Source: an uncultured Clostridia bacterium (lineage in GTDB: Bacteria; Bacillota; Clostridia; Christensenellales; Aristaeellaceae). From it: a DNA stretch of 64,000 bases. The stretch spans positions 1 through 64,000 of the forward strand of contig CAKUKM010000005.1 in assembly GCA_934663595.1 (NCBI GenBank). The letters are read 5' to 3'. The notes under the pieces were generated by a model. The model searched no databases, was not told the DNA's origin, and saw nothing but the letters and a program-made list of their open reading frames with translations. How positions within the stretch are numbered: the first letter of the stretch is position 1; each line of letters starts with the position of its first letter. Shown here in pieces: positions 40,501 to 49,391 of the stretch. The position numbers were made by a program, and so were the translations under genes.

Positions 40501-41439
40501 TCACTGCCGATGCATTTTCTGCGCCTCGAATGCTTTGAGTGCCCTTGGGCAGGCGTGATTCAGGTCTTCACGAACCAGCTCATAGGAGCGGCGAATTATG
40601 CCGCGTATCCATTCTATGTCGCCCTGCCGGATTCGTTCAATCGCTTCGCGAAAATCCGCGATATCTGTTTTAGACGATGCAATAATGCGTTCAGTGGTCT
40701 CCGCCTCTTCAACTGTTCGTCTCCTGCGCTTCGTGTTGGGGCGGCTCTGAGCAACCATACGCCACCGGAAACACCGAGATGCTTCATACTGCTCGATACT
40801 CTCACGACAACGTTCGATCGAATCTTCCAGCTTCGAAATCACCAGATCGTATTCGCCCTCGCGCAGTTCATCGATAAGTGTACGCCGTTGCAATACTTCG
40901 TTAATATCAATCGGCCTCCTTGAAAGCCTCGCCTTCAGGCGATTGCAGCTCTCTCTGTCGCGCGCTTCATTCAGTATCGCAACGACCTTCTCCCTTAAAA
41001 GGCGGCATATAATATCCAGCGCTTCATTGAAATCGGGAACCAGCCAGAATACGTTATGTCCCACGTATTTCGCGCCGGGATGCGCATAACCCGCCACTGT
41101 CTCCACATTCTCAAAACCGGCATAGTCCAGCAGAGTTGGTTGATAAGAAAAAAGCGGTTTCGAGTAAAGCAGCTGATAGAATCCGCTTCCGACGCAGCGG
41201 TGCGCTGAAGCAAGTATTTCACAGGAGCCGGTAAAGTTGTCCGCGGAGAAATTCACTATCTGAATCACCCAATCGCCATGAATTCGGACGAAGCAGTTTC
41301 TCTGCCGAACAAAGCCCTCGGGAATCAGGATCGCCCCCACGCGCTCGGCGAATGCCTTCCTGCGATTTTTTCGCTGCTCCAAGGTAATATCAGCAACATC
41401 CGTCCTGCCAAAGAGTTCCAGAGATTCTTCAGGCGTCAT
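40501..41439 (-). CDS. DUF4304-like cytoplasmic protein with helical C-terminus
   Basis: 312 residues, no signal or membrane helix, unlike its neighbours. The N-terminal 150 residues (GAILIPEGFVRQRNCFVRI, WVIQIVNFSADNFTGSCEI, HNVFWLVPDFNEALDII) resemble DUF4304, a family of unknown function often found in accessory loci. The C-terminal half is charged and helical (LISKLEDS-like, ERIIASSKTDIADFREAIER). GGAGGG precedes the ATG. Between exported proteins it could be a cytoplasmic partner or an immunity-like protein; the latter is speculation. Confidence 0.72.
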   Translation of the reverse strand: MTPEESLELFGRTDVADITLEQRKNRRKAFAERVGAILIPEGFVRQRNCFVRIHGDWVIQIVNFSADNFTGSCEILASAHRCVGSGFYQLLYSKPLFSYQPTLLDYAGFENVETVAGYAHPGAKYVGHNVFWLVPDFNEALDIICRLLREKVVAILNEARDRESCNRLKARLSRRPIDINEVLQRRTLIDELREGEYDLVISKLEDSIERCRESIEQYEASRCFRWRMVAQSRPNTKRRRRTVEEAETTERIIASSKTDIADFREAIERIRQGDIEWIRGIIRRSYELVREDLNHACPRALKAFEAQKMHRQ

Positions 41440-41466
41440 CGTTTTTTCCCTCCGTTCTATCGTCGT

Positions 41467-42309
41467 TCATTTCCAAAAGCCGCGGAAAAGCGGTTCGCCG
41501 TTCCGCTTGCGAAGGGTTCGGATCGCGGGTTCGCCGTTTTGCCTGCGAATCCAGATATACCCCCGCCACATCAGCGCCATAAGCAAATGCGAGGGAATCA
41601 GAACCGCAAAGATGAATATTCTCCGCCCGCGCGCCGCCTCGCGCTCGTAGCGCTCGACCTTCCCGGTTTCATCGTAGATCGTAAACGCCTCGCCTTCGCC
41701 GTAGCGGCGCTTCACCGTGATCGTCGAATCGGTATGCCCCGCCAGCTTGTAAATGGAATCGTAGCGCTCGCTGTAGGAAAAAGCGCGGGAATCGATAATG
41801 TCATCGTAGGTCGCTTTAAAGACGTCGCTGCGCATGCAGGCATACGGCCGAAGCGCTTCGAGCGAAGGAATCCGATAGCGTTCCTCCACCAGGCCGGATT
41901 CGGGATTCAGCACAAACACCGTGCTCTTCCCCGTTCTCGTGCCCGAGGCCAGGCAGAGTCTGCCGTCCGCAGCGTAAAACAGCAATTTCCTTTGGCCGTT
42001 CGACGGAGCGTAATCGAGCAGGTATTCGCCCTGCTTTTCGCCGCCGGCATTCAGAATCAGCAGGCGACTCACGTGCTCGCGCGCAACGGTGATTTGCGAC
42101 CAGACGGCAATATGCCCGTCCGCCGCAATCGCGAATGTCCGCATGCTCGAAACCGCATCCGGCGATTCGAGAAGGCGCTCAAACGTCGGCACGTCGCGCG
42201 TTTCCCCGACGGGCTCTCTGTACTCCTCCAGCTCCGGCAGCGCGCATTCCGCAAGCGCCGCGCCGCACAGCAGGAGCAGGCACAAGGCCGCAAAAGCAAG
42301 TCTCTTCAT
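41467..42309 (-). CDS. Exported protein with C-terminal TM, propeller-like repeat (paralog of 38502-39257)
   Basis: 280 residues from ATG 42309 (MKRLAFAALCLLLLCGAALA, a clear signal peptide); AGAGGA precedes it, so the longer frame is rejected. Exterior strands FAIAADGHIAVWSQ, RLLILNAGGEKQGEYLL, LLFYAADGRLCLASG and STVFVLNPESG look like beta-propeller blades. A membrane helix (IFIFAVLIPSHLLMALMW) and a basic tail (RRQNG, LRKRNGEP) follow. First gene of the run; its promoter carries an inverted repeat. Confidence 0.78.
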   Translation of the reverse strand: MKRLAFAALCLLLLCGAALAECALPELEEYREPVGETRDVPTFERLLESPDAVSSMRTFAIAADGHIAVWSQITVAREHVSRLLILNAGGEKQGEYLLDYAPSNGQRKLLFYAADGRLCLASGTRTGKSTVFVLNPESGLVEERYRIPSLEALRPYACMRSDVFKATYDDIIDSRAFSYSERYDSIYKLAGHTDSTITVKRRYGEGEAFTIYDETGKVERYEREAARGRRIFIFAVLIPSHLLMALMWRGYIWIRRQNGEPAIRTLRKRNGEPLFRGFWK

Positions 42310-42364
42310 GCGCAAATCCTCTCTCCGCCCCACAGCCGGGGCAAGGCTTCTGCTTTTCTCCTAA

Positions 42365-42401
42365 AGCATACCATGTTTTTCCGCCGGTGTCCAGCACCGG
42401 C
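42365..42401 (-). promoter_or_regulatory. Promoter and inverted repeat before the exported-protein run
   Basis: TGGACA (42388-42393), 17 bases, TATGCT (42365-42370) on the minus strand. A perfect 7-bp inverted repeat, GCCGGTG (42383-42389) and CACCGGC (42395-42401), spans the -35 box and could be a repressor site. Confidence 0.55.
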
Positions 42402-42431
42402 CTATGGAATCGCCCCATTTGCGCGATTGCA

Positions 42432-42469
42432 TAAAACGGCCCCGCTCCGGTGAATGGGAGCGGGGCCGT
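42432..42469 (-). terminator. Terminator of the MMPL operon
   Basis: ACGGCCCCGCTCC (42436-42448) pairs with GGAGCGGGGCCGT (42457-42469); TTTTAT follows on the minus strand. Confidence 0.85.
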
Positions 42470-42487
42470 TGGGGGTTATGCTGTTTT

Positions 42488-45019
42488 TTAAACGCCCTCG
42501 GTGCGAACCAGGAACTGGACGCTGCCGGTCATGCCGTCGGCGATGCCTGCATAGGAGGTGTAATCGCGCATCAGCTCGAACATCGCTTCCACGCGGTCGC
42601 GAATCTCGGGCAGATCGTCGTCCAGCACGTTCAGGAGCTTGTCGATGGCCTCGGTGTTGAACTCATTCAGGCCGTCCTTCAGCTCGGTCATGCCGTTCTT
42701 CAGTTCCTCGGCGCCATCCCTGGCCTTGCCGACTGCGTCGGTGTAATCCACGATGCCCTGATAGAAATCCATCATGTCGTCCAGCGTATTGCGCAGCTCG
42801 ACCAGCGCCTGATAGGCCTTGCCGTCCTTGCCGTTTTCCTCGAGCGCTTCCGCAACGCCGTCGAGATATTCCTTGCTCTTGCGGTTGATTTCCATCTGCT
42901 CGCTGGTGACTTTCTTGACCTTGCTGCTCTTGAGCTGCTCGGCCACGTTCTGGTTGATCAGGCTCTTGACGGTATCGGAGCTCATCTGCGAATCGATGTT
43001 TTCCTGAATCAGCGCCTTGACCTTGTCGGACTGCATCTGCTTGTTGAATTCCTCGTCGGCCCTGGCGACGATCGCGGGGTCCTTCATCTTCTCGTCCACG
43101 GTCGCCTGAATCTGATCATCGCTCATGCCCTGAATGGTGGCGATGATCTTTTCGCGCGCCGCGGCTTCCACCTGCTTGGTAACCTCCGCCTTCACGGACG
43201 CTTCCACCTGCGGGCGCACCATGTTTTCGCGCACATACGCCTCGACCTGCTTGCGCGCCTCGGCCAGATTCTGCTCAATCAGCGCGTCGCGATCGACCAT
43301 GCCGTTCGTCGCGACCGTAATCTGGTTTTCCACCTCGGCCTCGATCGCCTGCTGCACGGATTCCTGCTGCATGTATTCGTTCACGAGATCGTCGATCGTC
43401 TTGCCCTCGCCGGGATCGGTATTCTCGAACTGCTTGTACGCCGCCTGACGATAGGCCTCCGTGACCTGCGCCTTGATCGCGTCGTATTTCGCGGCCTTGA
43501 TCTGCGCATACGCGTCGTTCCAGGCCTGCTGCACCTTTTCGCGGATCGTCGGCTCGTAATCGCTGGCGACCTTCGCGTCGATCTGCGCCTGCACCGATTC
43601 GGACTGCATCTGCGCGTCGGTATTCGATTCAATCAGCGCCTTGACCGTGTCGCTCGCCATCTGGGAGGCGATGTTGTCCTGAATCATCTTCTGAACGGCC
43701 TCGGTCTTCATCTGGGCCTCGACCGCCGCATTCAGCGTCGCGTCGTCCGGATTGCGCACGGCCTTTTCGACCTCTGCGCGCACCGCCGCGTCCACCTGCT
43801 TGCGCACCTCGGCCTCCACGGCCTTCTGAACCTCCGCGGCCACCTGCTGGCGCGCCGCCGCCTTGACCTGCTTGACGACCTCGTCCTTGACCGCGCTGTC
43901 TACGCGGCTGGCGAGCTTCTTGTCGGCCTGTTCAATGACGTAGTCCTCGAGATTGTCCAGCATTTCCTGCTGCAGGCGCTCGATTTCCGCCTGATAATTT
44001 TCGGTCGTGAGGGTGTTGAGCGTAATGCCCAGCTTTGCGAAATCGTCCGTGCTCTCGGCCAGCGTGGAATTCGCGGTCTCCATTACGGTGTCCAGCACCT
44101 GCTTGGCCGCATCCACGAGCTTCGCGCTGTTTTCATCGATCTCCGAAAGGCCGTCGAACAGCTCGGCTGCGCCGTCGTCCAGCTTCGTCGCGCCGTCGAG
44201 CAGCTGCGTCATCGCGTCGCGCAGCTCGTCGCTCATTTCGGTCATGTCGAAATCCAGCGAAATTTCATCGCCCTCGCTGATTTCGCCCAGCATGGAATTG
44301 GTCGCGATGGTATAGGTTCCGTCGAACGCGAAATCGGTCACATCCGCCGTCAGCTCCGCGCTGGTCGGCACGTCCACGTCGATATCCTCATATTCGTCCA
44401 GCTTCAGCGCCTCGGCAAATCCGGGGAAGCCGTACAGAATCGCGATCGAGCGATCGCCCAGGCTCAGGAGCTTGCCGTTGGTGATTTCCACATTTTTGAA
44501 TACGCTCTCGTCCACCAGCAGCGCGGTCGCCATCATAAACGGCATCTTCATTTCCTCGCTCACGCCGTTCACGGTCGCCGTGCCGGTGTAATTGGAGGCG
44601 TAATCCACATGCATGGTGAGCTTGCCGCTCTTGCCCGCCAGCTCGGAGGGCGCGATTTCCTGGCCGTCCAGCGTGTAGGTGATCTTCACGTCAAACGGCA
44701 GCGCCTCGGTGGAATCGCCCTCATAGGAGATCTGCGCGCCGTTCGCCGCCCAGACGATCGAATCGCCGTCGCGGGTGAACGTCTCGTTGCCGGACAGGTT
44801 TTCGATGTCGGTCAGGCGGGAAACATCGTGAATCTCATTTTCGCCCGCAGCATTGTACAGCCGCTCGCTCACGATCGTCTGGTTCGTATTGCCGTTTGCA
44901 TCGGCGAGCACATAGACGACTTCCTTTTTATCCACCTCGGCCAGCGCGCACGGCGCAATGCTCATCAGCATCGCCAGCGCGAGCACGGCCGCCCAAATGC
45001 GCTTTACGTTGCTCTTCAT
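42488..45019 (-). CDS. Exported coiled-coil partner of the MMPL transporter (YhgE/Pip-like repeats)
   Basis: 843 residues from ATG 45019, behind AAAGGAGG; the longer frame is rejected. Signal peptide (IWAAVLALAMLMSIAPCALA). The first 260 residues form a beta-rich domain (VVYVLADANGNTNQTIVSE, TYTLDGQEIAPSELAGKSG); the rest is almost entirely coiled coil, with heptads (LLDGATKLDDGAAELFDGL) and repeated Q/D/V blocks such as SDTVKALIESN. No C-terminal membrane helix, so it is released or held by the transporter. The start is 2 bases after the MMPL stop. Similar long helical exported proteins accompany MMPL pumps in other Firmicutes; a periplasmic-adaptor-like role is inferred. Confidence 0.85.
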   Translation of the reverse strand: MKSNVKRIWAAVLALAMLMSIAPCALAEVDKKEVVYVLADANGNTNQTIVSERLYNAAGENEIHDVSRLTDIENLSGNETFTRDGDSIVWAANGAQISYEGDSTEALPFDVKITYTLDGQEIAPSELAGKSGKLTMHVDYASNYTGTATVNGVSEEMKMPFMMATALLVDESVFKNVEITNGKLLSLGDRSIAILYGFPGFAEALKLDEYEDIDVDVPTSAELTADVTDFAFDGTYTIATNSMLGEISEGDEISLDFDMTEMSDELRDAMTQLLDGATKLDDGAAELFDGLSEIDENSAKLVDAAKQVLDTVMETANSTLAESTDDFAKLGITLNTLTTENYQAEIERLQQEMLDNLEDYVIEQADKKLASRVDSAVKDEVVKQVKAAARQQVAAEVQKAVEAEVRKQVDAAVRAEVEKAVRNPDDATLNAAVEAQMKTEAVQKMIQDNIASQMASDTVKALIESNTDAQMQSESVQAQIDAKVASDYEPTIREKVQQAWNDAYAQIKAAKYDAIKAQVTEAYRQAAYKQFENTDPGEGKTIDDLVNEYMQQESVQQAIEAEVENQITVATNGMVDRDALIEQNLAEARKQVEAYVRENMVRPQVEASVKAEVTKQVEAAAREKIIATIQGMSDDQIQATVDEKMKDPAIVARADEEFNKQMQSDKVKALIQENIDSQMSSDTVKSLINQNVAEQLKSSKVKKVTSEQMEINRKSKEYLDGVAEALEENGKDGKAYQALVELRNTLDDMMDFYQGIVDYTDAVGKARDGAEELKNGMTELKDGLNEFNTEAIDKLLNVLDDDLPEIRDRVEAMFELMRDYTSYAGIADGMTGSVQFLVRTEGV

Positions 45020-45021
45020 AA

Positions 45022-47100
45022 TCAATTCTCCTCCTTTTTGACCTTCATGCCCAGAGTGGTGTGCCGGATCAGGCCGTCGCACAGCATCAGAAGCGCCGGC
45101 AGAATCAGGATGACGCACAGCATCGAAATGATCGCGCCTCGCGCCATCAGGCTGCACATGGAGCTGATGATATCGATATCGGAATAGACCGCCACGCCGA
45201 ACGTCGCCGCAAACAGGCCCATGCCGGAAACGAGGATCGACGGAATCGAAGCGCCCAGCGCAGTCGAAACGGCGTCGCGCTTGGACTTGCCCGCCACGCG
45301 TTCCGCCTTATAGCGCGTGGTCATCAAAATCGCGTAGTCCACCGTCGCGCCCAGCTGAATGGTCGAAATGCAGATCGGCGCGATGAACGGCAACGACTGG
45401 CCGAAATAATGCGGAAGGCCGAGGTTGATGAAGATCGCCAGCTCGATTACCGAAATCAGGATAAACGGCAGGCTCAGGCTCTTTTCCACAATCAGGATGA
45501 TCACGAAAATTGCCAGAATGGAAACCGCGTTGACGACCTGGAAATCATGGCCTGTGGTTTCGATCATGTCCTTCATGCACGGCGCTTCGCCAATCAGCAT
45601 GCCGGTGGGATCGTATTTCTTCAAAATCGTGTTCAGCGAATCGATCTGATCGTTGACCAGGTCGCTTGCGACCTTGTATTCGGAGTTGATCAGGAGCAGC
45701 TCCCAGCGATCGGACTTCAGGATCTTCGTGATCGATTCCGGAATCATCGATTCGGGGATCGAGCTGTCCACGATGCTCTCCAGGCCCAGCACGTATTTAA
45801 CGCCCTCAACCTGCTCCATTTCCTGAATCATCGAATGCACATCCTTGGAAGACGTATTCGCATCCACCAGCAGCATGTGCGTGGAGGCGATATCGAACTC
45901 CTCGCGCAGCTTGGTATTGGCAATGACGTATTCAATGTCCTGCGGCAGGCATTCGCCCATGTCGTAATAGACCTCGTCGTTCGTCTTGTCGTAGCCGTAA
46001 TAGGCCGGCGGAACGAGCAGCACGAACACGATCAGGAAAATCGGGAACACCTTCGTGAGCTTTCTCGCCAGAGGGTGCATGTTCGGGATAATGCACTTGT
46101 GCTTCGTCTTCTGAAGCGGCTTATCGAAAATCAGAATCAGCGCCGGCAGCACGGTTACGCAGGAGATCACGCCCAGCACAACGCCCTTCGCCATCACGAT
46201 GCCCAGGTCTTTGCCGAGGGTAAACGTCATGAAGCACAGCGCGATGAAGCCCGCAACGGTCGTAAGGGAACTGCCGATCACGCTGGTGAGCGTCAGATGA
46301 ATCGCGTTCGCCATCGCTTCCTTCGGGTCGGACAGCTGCTCGCGCTGCTCGTTGTAGCTGTGCCAGAGGAAGATGGAATAGTCCATCGTGACCGCCAGCT
46401 GCAGCACCGCCGAAAGCGCCTTGGTTATGTAGGAAATCTGGCCGAGGAAGCCGTTGGTGCCGAGGTTAATCAGTATCGCGACGCCGATGCTCGCGAGGAA
46501 TACGAACGGAACCAGCCAGCCGTCCAGCAGAAGCATCATCGCCAGGCACGCGAGAACCACCGCGATGGCGACGTAAATCGGCTCCTCCTTTTCGCACAGA
46601 TCCTTCAGATCCGTGACCAGCGCCGACATGCCCGACACGAACACCTGCTTGCCCGCAATCGCGCGGATTTCGCGAATGGCGTCCATGGTCACGTCCGCGC
46701 TCGTGGCGGAATCGAAGAACACGGCCATCATCGTCGCATCGCCGGTGTTGAATTCGTTGTAGAGCTTGCTCGGCAGCAGCTGCATCGGCACCGACAGATC
46801 CAGTATCGAATCGTACCAGATCACGGAATCGACGTGCTCAACCGCTTCGATCTTTTCCTTCAGCCCGGCAACTTCCTTCTCCGGCATGCCCTCGATCACC
46901 AGCATCGAAAACGCGCCCTTGCCGAAATCCTCCATCAGCTCGTTCTGGCCGATCACCGTATCCATCGTGTCCGGCAGATAATCGAGCATATCGTAGTTGA
47001 TGCGCGTGTTGATCATTCCGATCGTCGCCGGAATCATCAGCAATATTGCAATGATCACAATCGGCACGCGCCATTTCACGACTGCCTTGGAAAACCGCAT
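45022..47100 (-). CDS. MMPL-family (RND superfamily) transporter
   Basis: 692 residues with twelve membrane segments in two halves, each with one large exterior loop (after TM1 and TM7). Typical stretches: FVFLASIGVAILINLGTNG, LQLAVTMDYSIFLWHSYNEQ (TM4 with the proton-relay Asp), and IQLGATVDYAILMTTRYK in the second half. Such pumps use the proton gradient to export lipids or hydrophobic compounds. It lies between an HdeD-like gene (18 bases upstream) and the exported coiled-coil gene. Confidence 0.93.
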   Translation of the reverse strand: MRFSKAVVKWRVPIVIIAILLMIPATIGMINTRINYDMLDYLPDTMDTVIGQNELMEDFGKGAFSMLVIEGMPEKEVAGLKEKIEAVEHVDSVIWYDSILDLSVPMQLLPSKLYNEFNTGDATMMAVFFDSATSADVTMDAIREIRAIAGKQVFVSGMSALVTDLKDLCEKEEPIYVAIAVVLACLAMMLLLDGWLVPFVFLASIGVAILINLGTNGFLGQISYITKALSAVLQLAVTMDYSIFLWHSYNEQREQLSDPKEAMANAIHLTLTSVIGSSLTTVAGFIALCFMTFTLGKDLGIVMAKGVVLGVISCVTVLPALILIFDKPLQKTKHKCIIPNMHPLARKLTKVFPIFLIVFVLLVPPAYYGYDKTNDEVYYDMGECLPQDIEYVIANTKLREEFDIASTHMLLVDANTSSKDVHSMIQEMEQVEGVKYVLGLESIVDSSIPESMIPESITKILKSDRWELLLINSEYKVASDLVNDQIDSLNTILKKYDPTGMLIGEAPCMKDMIETTGHDFQVVNAVSILAIFVIILIVEKSLSLPFILISVIELAIFINLGLPHYFGQSLPFIAPICISTIQLGATVDYAILMTTRYKAERVAGKSKRDAVSTALGASIPSILVSGMGLFAATFGVAVYSDIDIISSMCSLMARGAIISMLCVILILPALLMLCDGLIRHTTLGMKVKKEEN

Positions 47101-47118
47101 AATCCGTACTCCTCCCCT

Positions 47119-47694
47119 TTAATCGATTTCAATTTCGTCCTTGCGCTGATCGCGAATGATCTTTACCGCGCATAGCGTCACGCTCAGCGTAAGCAACCCT
47201 TCCGAGAGCAGCGACGCGCCGAGCAGCATCGTCAGCACCCGCGCACCCTCAACCGGGTGAAACGCGGCGGCCAGGCCCGCGATTCCGGCCAAAACGCCGA
47301 GAATCAGAATCAGCCACCACGTGGACAAACCGAACCGCTTCGCGTCCAGCGACATCTGCACCTTGAAGAATCCGTCCGACGCCACCGCGATGCCCAGAAT
47401 CAGGCACAGAAAATCCATCGCGCGGCCCGGGCGGGTCAGCAGCAGAATGCCCAGCGCAACCAGCAGAATGCCGATCGCCAGGTCGTACTGAAACGCCAGC
47501 CGGTAAAGGTCTCTGGAAAAATAGCCGGTCAGCTTGATCACGCCGAACACAATCAGCATTGCGGCGATGATCACGCCGATCACCGAAGCCGAAATATCCG
47601 GCAAAAACAAAAGCAGCGCGCCCAACGCGCAAAACAGAGCCGACATTACAACGCAGCCCGTTTTCGCCACCTGCATCGGTCGTATGGATCGCAT
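47119..47694 (-). CDS. HdeD/DUF308-family membrane protein
   Basis: 191 residues with six hydrophobic segments in three pairs, the HdeD-type architecture (ALFCALGALLLFLPDIS, AIGILLVALGILLLTRPG, WWLILILGVLAGIAGLAAAF). The ATG at 47694 (MRSIRPMQVAKTG) has AAAGGAGG upstream. HdeD protects E. coli from acid stress; in this operon it may help the transporter, but that is an inference. Confidence 0.87.
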   Translation of the reverse strand: MRSIRPMQVAKTGCVVMSALFCALGALLLFLPDISASVIGVIIAAMLIVFGVIKLTGYFSRDLYRLAFQYDLAIGILLVALGILLLTRPGRAMDFLCLILGIAVASDGFFKVQMSLDAKRFGLSTWWLILILGVLAGIAGLAAAFHPVEGARVLTMLLGASLLSEGLLTLSVTLCAVKIIRDQRKDEIEID

Positions 47695-47793
47695 AACGAT
47701 TGCCTCCTTTTCTCTTTGACAGCAATGAGTATACCAGACCGCGCGCAAAAGCGGAATGGACATCTCACGCGCCATGCATCAAAAACAGACAAA

Positions 47794-47830
47794 ACGGGCC
47801 GATTGTCCAGTTTTTGAACAATCGGCCCGT
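47794..47830 (-). terminator. Terminator of the TetR-family gene
   Basis: ACGGGCCGATTGT (47794-47806) pairs with ACAATCGGCCCGT (47818-47830); a T-rich tract follows on the minus strand. Confidence 0.8.
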
Positions 47831-47846
47831 TCTGCCCAGTATTTTT

Positions 47847-48404
47847 CTATTTTTCCTCGCAGCGATCGATCATCTCTTCGATCATGCCGCGCCGCAGCTC
47901 GCACAGGCGACGCAGCTTCGGCTGAATATCCTCCTTCAGACCCGAATCCAGCCAGTCGATAAACAGCCCGAAGCAATGGCATTTGTAGGATCGCACGATC
48001 ACACCCCGATCAAAATCGCTGATTTTCCGGTCGCCAAACGCCGTATTCATAAACGTCTCCACCAGATACTGGCACAGCTGCATCAGATATCGCTCGTAAA
48101 TATCGCGATTGGCGGAATTGTACATGTGCAGCGTCGCGCGGCGATTCTTGAGGATGAATTCGATCGCGATGTTTAAACTGTCCTCATAGGAGGCGACGCT
48201 CGCGTTTTTTTCGATGATTGAGTCGATTTCCTCCTTCACGATCGCCTCGATCAGATCCGGAACATCCTGAAAGTGATAATAAAACGTATTGCGGTTGATT
48301 CCGCAGGCCTCGACGATATCCTTGATCGTAATCTTGTTCAGCGGCTTTTCATTCAGCAAAACCACAAACGCTTCCATAATCGCCTTGCGCGTAAAGGACG
48401 CCAT
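47847..48404 (-). CDS. TetR/AcrR-family transcriptional regulator
   Basis: 185 residues. The N-terminal helix-turn-helix reads KITIKDIVEACGINRNTFYY-HF, typical of TetR proteins and closest in style to the DhaS-like group; the ligand domain follows with no strong similarity. ATG at 48404 behind GGAGG. It lies on the same strand directly upstream of the HdeD/MMPL operon but is separated by a terminator, so the obvious hypothesis is that it represses that export operon in response to an exported compound. Confidence 0.9.
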   Translation of the reverse strand: MASFTRKAIMEAFVVLLNEKPLNKITIKDIVEACGINRNTFYYHFQDVPDLIEAIVKEEIDSIIEKNASVASYEDSLNIAIEFILKNRRATLHMYNSANRDIYERYLMQLCQYLVETFMNTAFGDRKISDFDRGVIVRSYKCHCFGLFIDWLDSGLKEDIQPKLRRLCELRRGMIEEMIDRCEEK

Positions 48405-48443
48405 AATTTTTCCTCCGTATCCGCAGGGTGTACTTGCACTTTG

Positions 48444-48472
48444 ATTATACCACAAATTTTGGCTTTATTCAA
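48444..48472 (-). promoter_or_regulatory. Promoter of the TetR-family gene
   Basis: TTGAAT (48467-48472), 17 bases, TATAAT (48444-48449) on the minus strand. Confidence 0.75.
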
Positions 48473-48498
48473 GAATTTTGCGACGGCCCGCGCGATTA

Positions 48499-48528
48499 TT
48501 GACAGTCCTTCCCTCCAGATGCTATACT
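48499..48528 (+). promoter_or_regulatory. Promoter of the nucleoside phosphorylase gene
   Basis: TTGACA (48499-48504), 18 bases, TATACT (48523-48528). Arranged back to back with the TetR promoter. Confidence 0.75.
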
Positions 48529-48553
48529 GAAAACAAAAATGCAGGAGGATGCT

Positions 48554-49300
48554 ATGTGGACCTATCCTGATGATATTACTTCCCCCGTAATCACCGCGCG
48601 CGAGCACATTTTCGCCCCGCATTCCGGCGCGAGCGCGCCCGAGCTTCCCGAAACGGCGCTGCTGTTTTACATGGGCGGCGCCATCGAGCACCTTCTAAGC
48701 ACCCGCCCGTGCGTTCCACTCGCCGAAAAGCTGCCGCGCTTTCTGTACGGCTGCCCGGTTTACGGCTACAGGGGCGTTTGCTTTCTCGACGGCGGCCGCG
48801 GCGCGCCGCAGGCGGCGGACACGCTGGAAACGCTCGCGGCGCTGGGCGTAAAGCGCGTGCTGTCGATCGGCATGTGCGGCTCGTTTGCCGAAAGTGTTCC
48901 GGAAGGGACGATCGTGGTTCCCAATCGCGCGTACTCCGAAGAGGGCACGTCGCTTCACTATTACCCCGCAATCGAATTTGCCGAGCCGGACGCGGAGCTG
49001 CAGCGCGCGCTGATGGCGATGCCCGATGCCGTCGCCGCCCCGATCGTCACCACCGACGCGGTATTCCGGCAGACGTATTACAAGGAGCGTCTCTGGCGCG
49101 AAAAGGGCGCGGTCGGCGTGGATATGGAAACCTCGGCGCTGTTTTCGGTGGGCAGGGCGCTCGGGCTGCGCGTCGCCGCGGCATTGATGGTATCCGATTG
49201 CCACCCGCTCGAGCCCGGAGCACATAAATGGGCCTGGAAAATGACGAAGGAGATGCGCGCCGCGCTGGCGGACAACGCGCTCGCGGCGATCGGGCTGTAA
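48554..49300 (+). CDS. Purine/uridine phosphorylase family (PNP_UDP_1) protein
   Basis: 248 residues. The family core is visible: VKRVLSIGMCGSFAESVPEGTIVVP-type strand-turn (about 95-120), a loop with the phosphate and ribose contacts, and VGVDMETSALFSVGRALG (about 195-212) containing the M-E pair that binds the ribose. The enzyme cleaves nucleosides with phosphate; whether the base is uracil or a purine is not clear. ATG at 48554 behind GGAGG rather than the ATG at 48539, which lies too close to the promoter. Confidence 0.9.
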   Translation: MWTYPDDITSPVITAREHIFAPHSGASAPELPETALLFYMGGAIEHLLSTRPCVPLAEKLPRFLYGCPVYGYRGVCFLDGGRGAPQAADTLETLAALGVKRVLSIGMCGSFAESVPEGTIVVPNRAYSEEGTSLHYYPAIEFAEPDAELQRALMAMPDAVAAPIVTTDAVFRQTYYKERLWREKGAVGVDMETSALFSVGRALGLRVAAALMVSDCHPLEPGAHKWAWKMTKEMRAALADNALAAIGL

Positions 49301-49332
49301 CGCCGCCTCTCCCGCAAAATCAGCTGCAATAC

Positions 49333-49380
49333 AAAAACCCGGCCGCGATCCCTTGAACGAAGGGCGCGGCCGGGTTTTTT
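49333..49380. terminator. Bidirectional terminator
   Basis: AAAACCCGGCCGCG (49334-49347) pairs with CGCGGCCGGGTTTT (49365-49378) between convergent genes, with A- and T-runs at the two feet. Confidence 0.88.
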
Positions 49381-49391
49381 GCTCTATTGAA

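Noticed and set aside
42404..47175. Very long plus-strand ORFs (927 and 704 codons) opposite the MMPL operon
   Set aside because: Repetitive Leu/His/Arg compositions that mirror the coiled-coil and membrane codons; no start signals.
47728..47756. Promoter for the HdeD/MMPL operon (TATACT at 47728-47733, minus strand)
   Set aside because: The -10 box is good, but the -35 at 17 bases (TTCCGC) is poor, so I did not list it as a supported feature.
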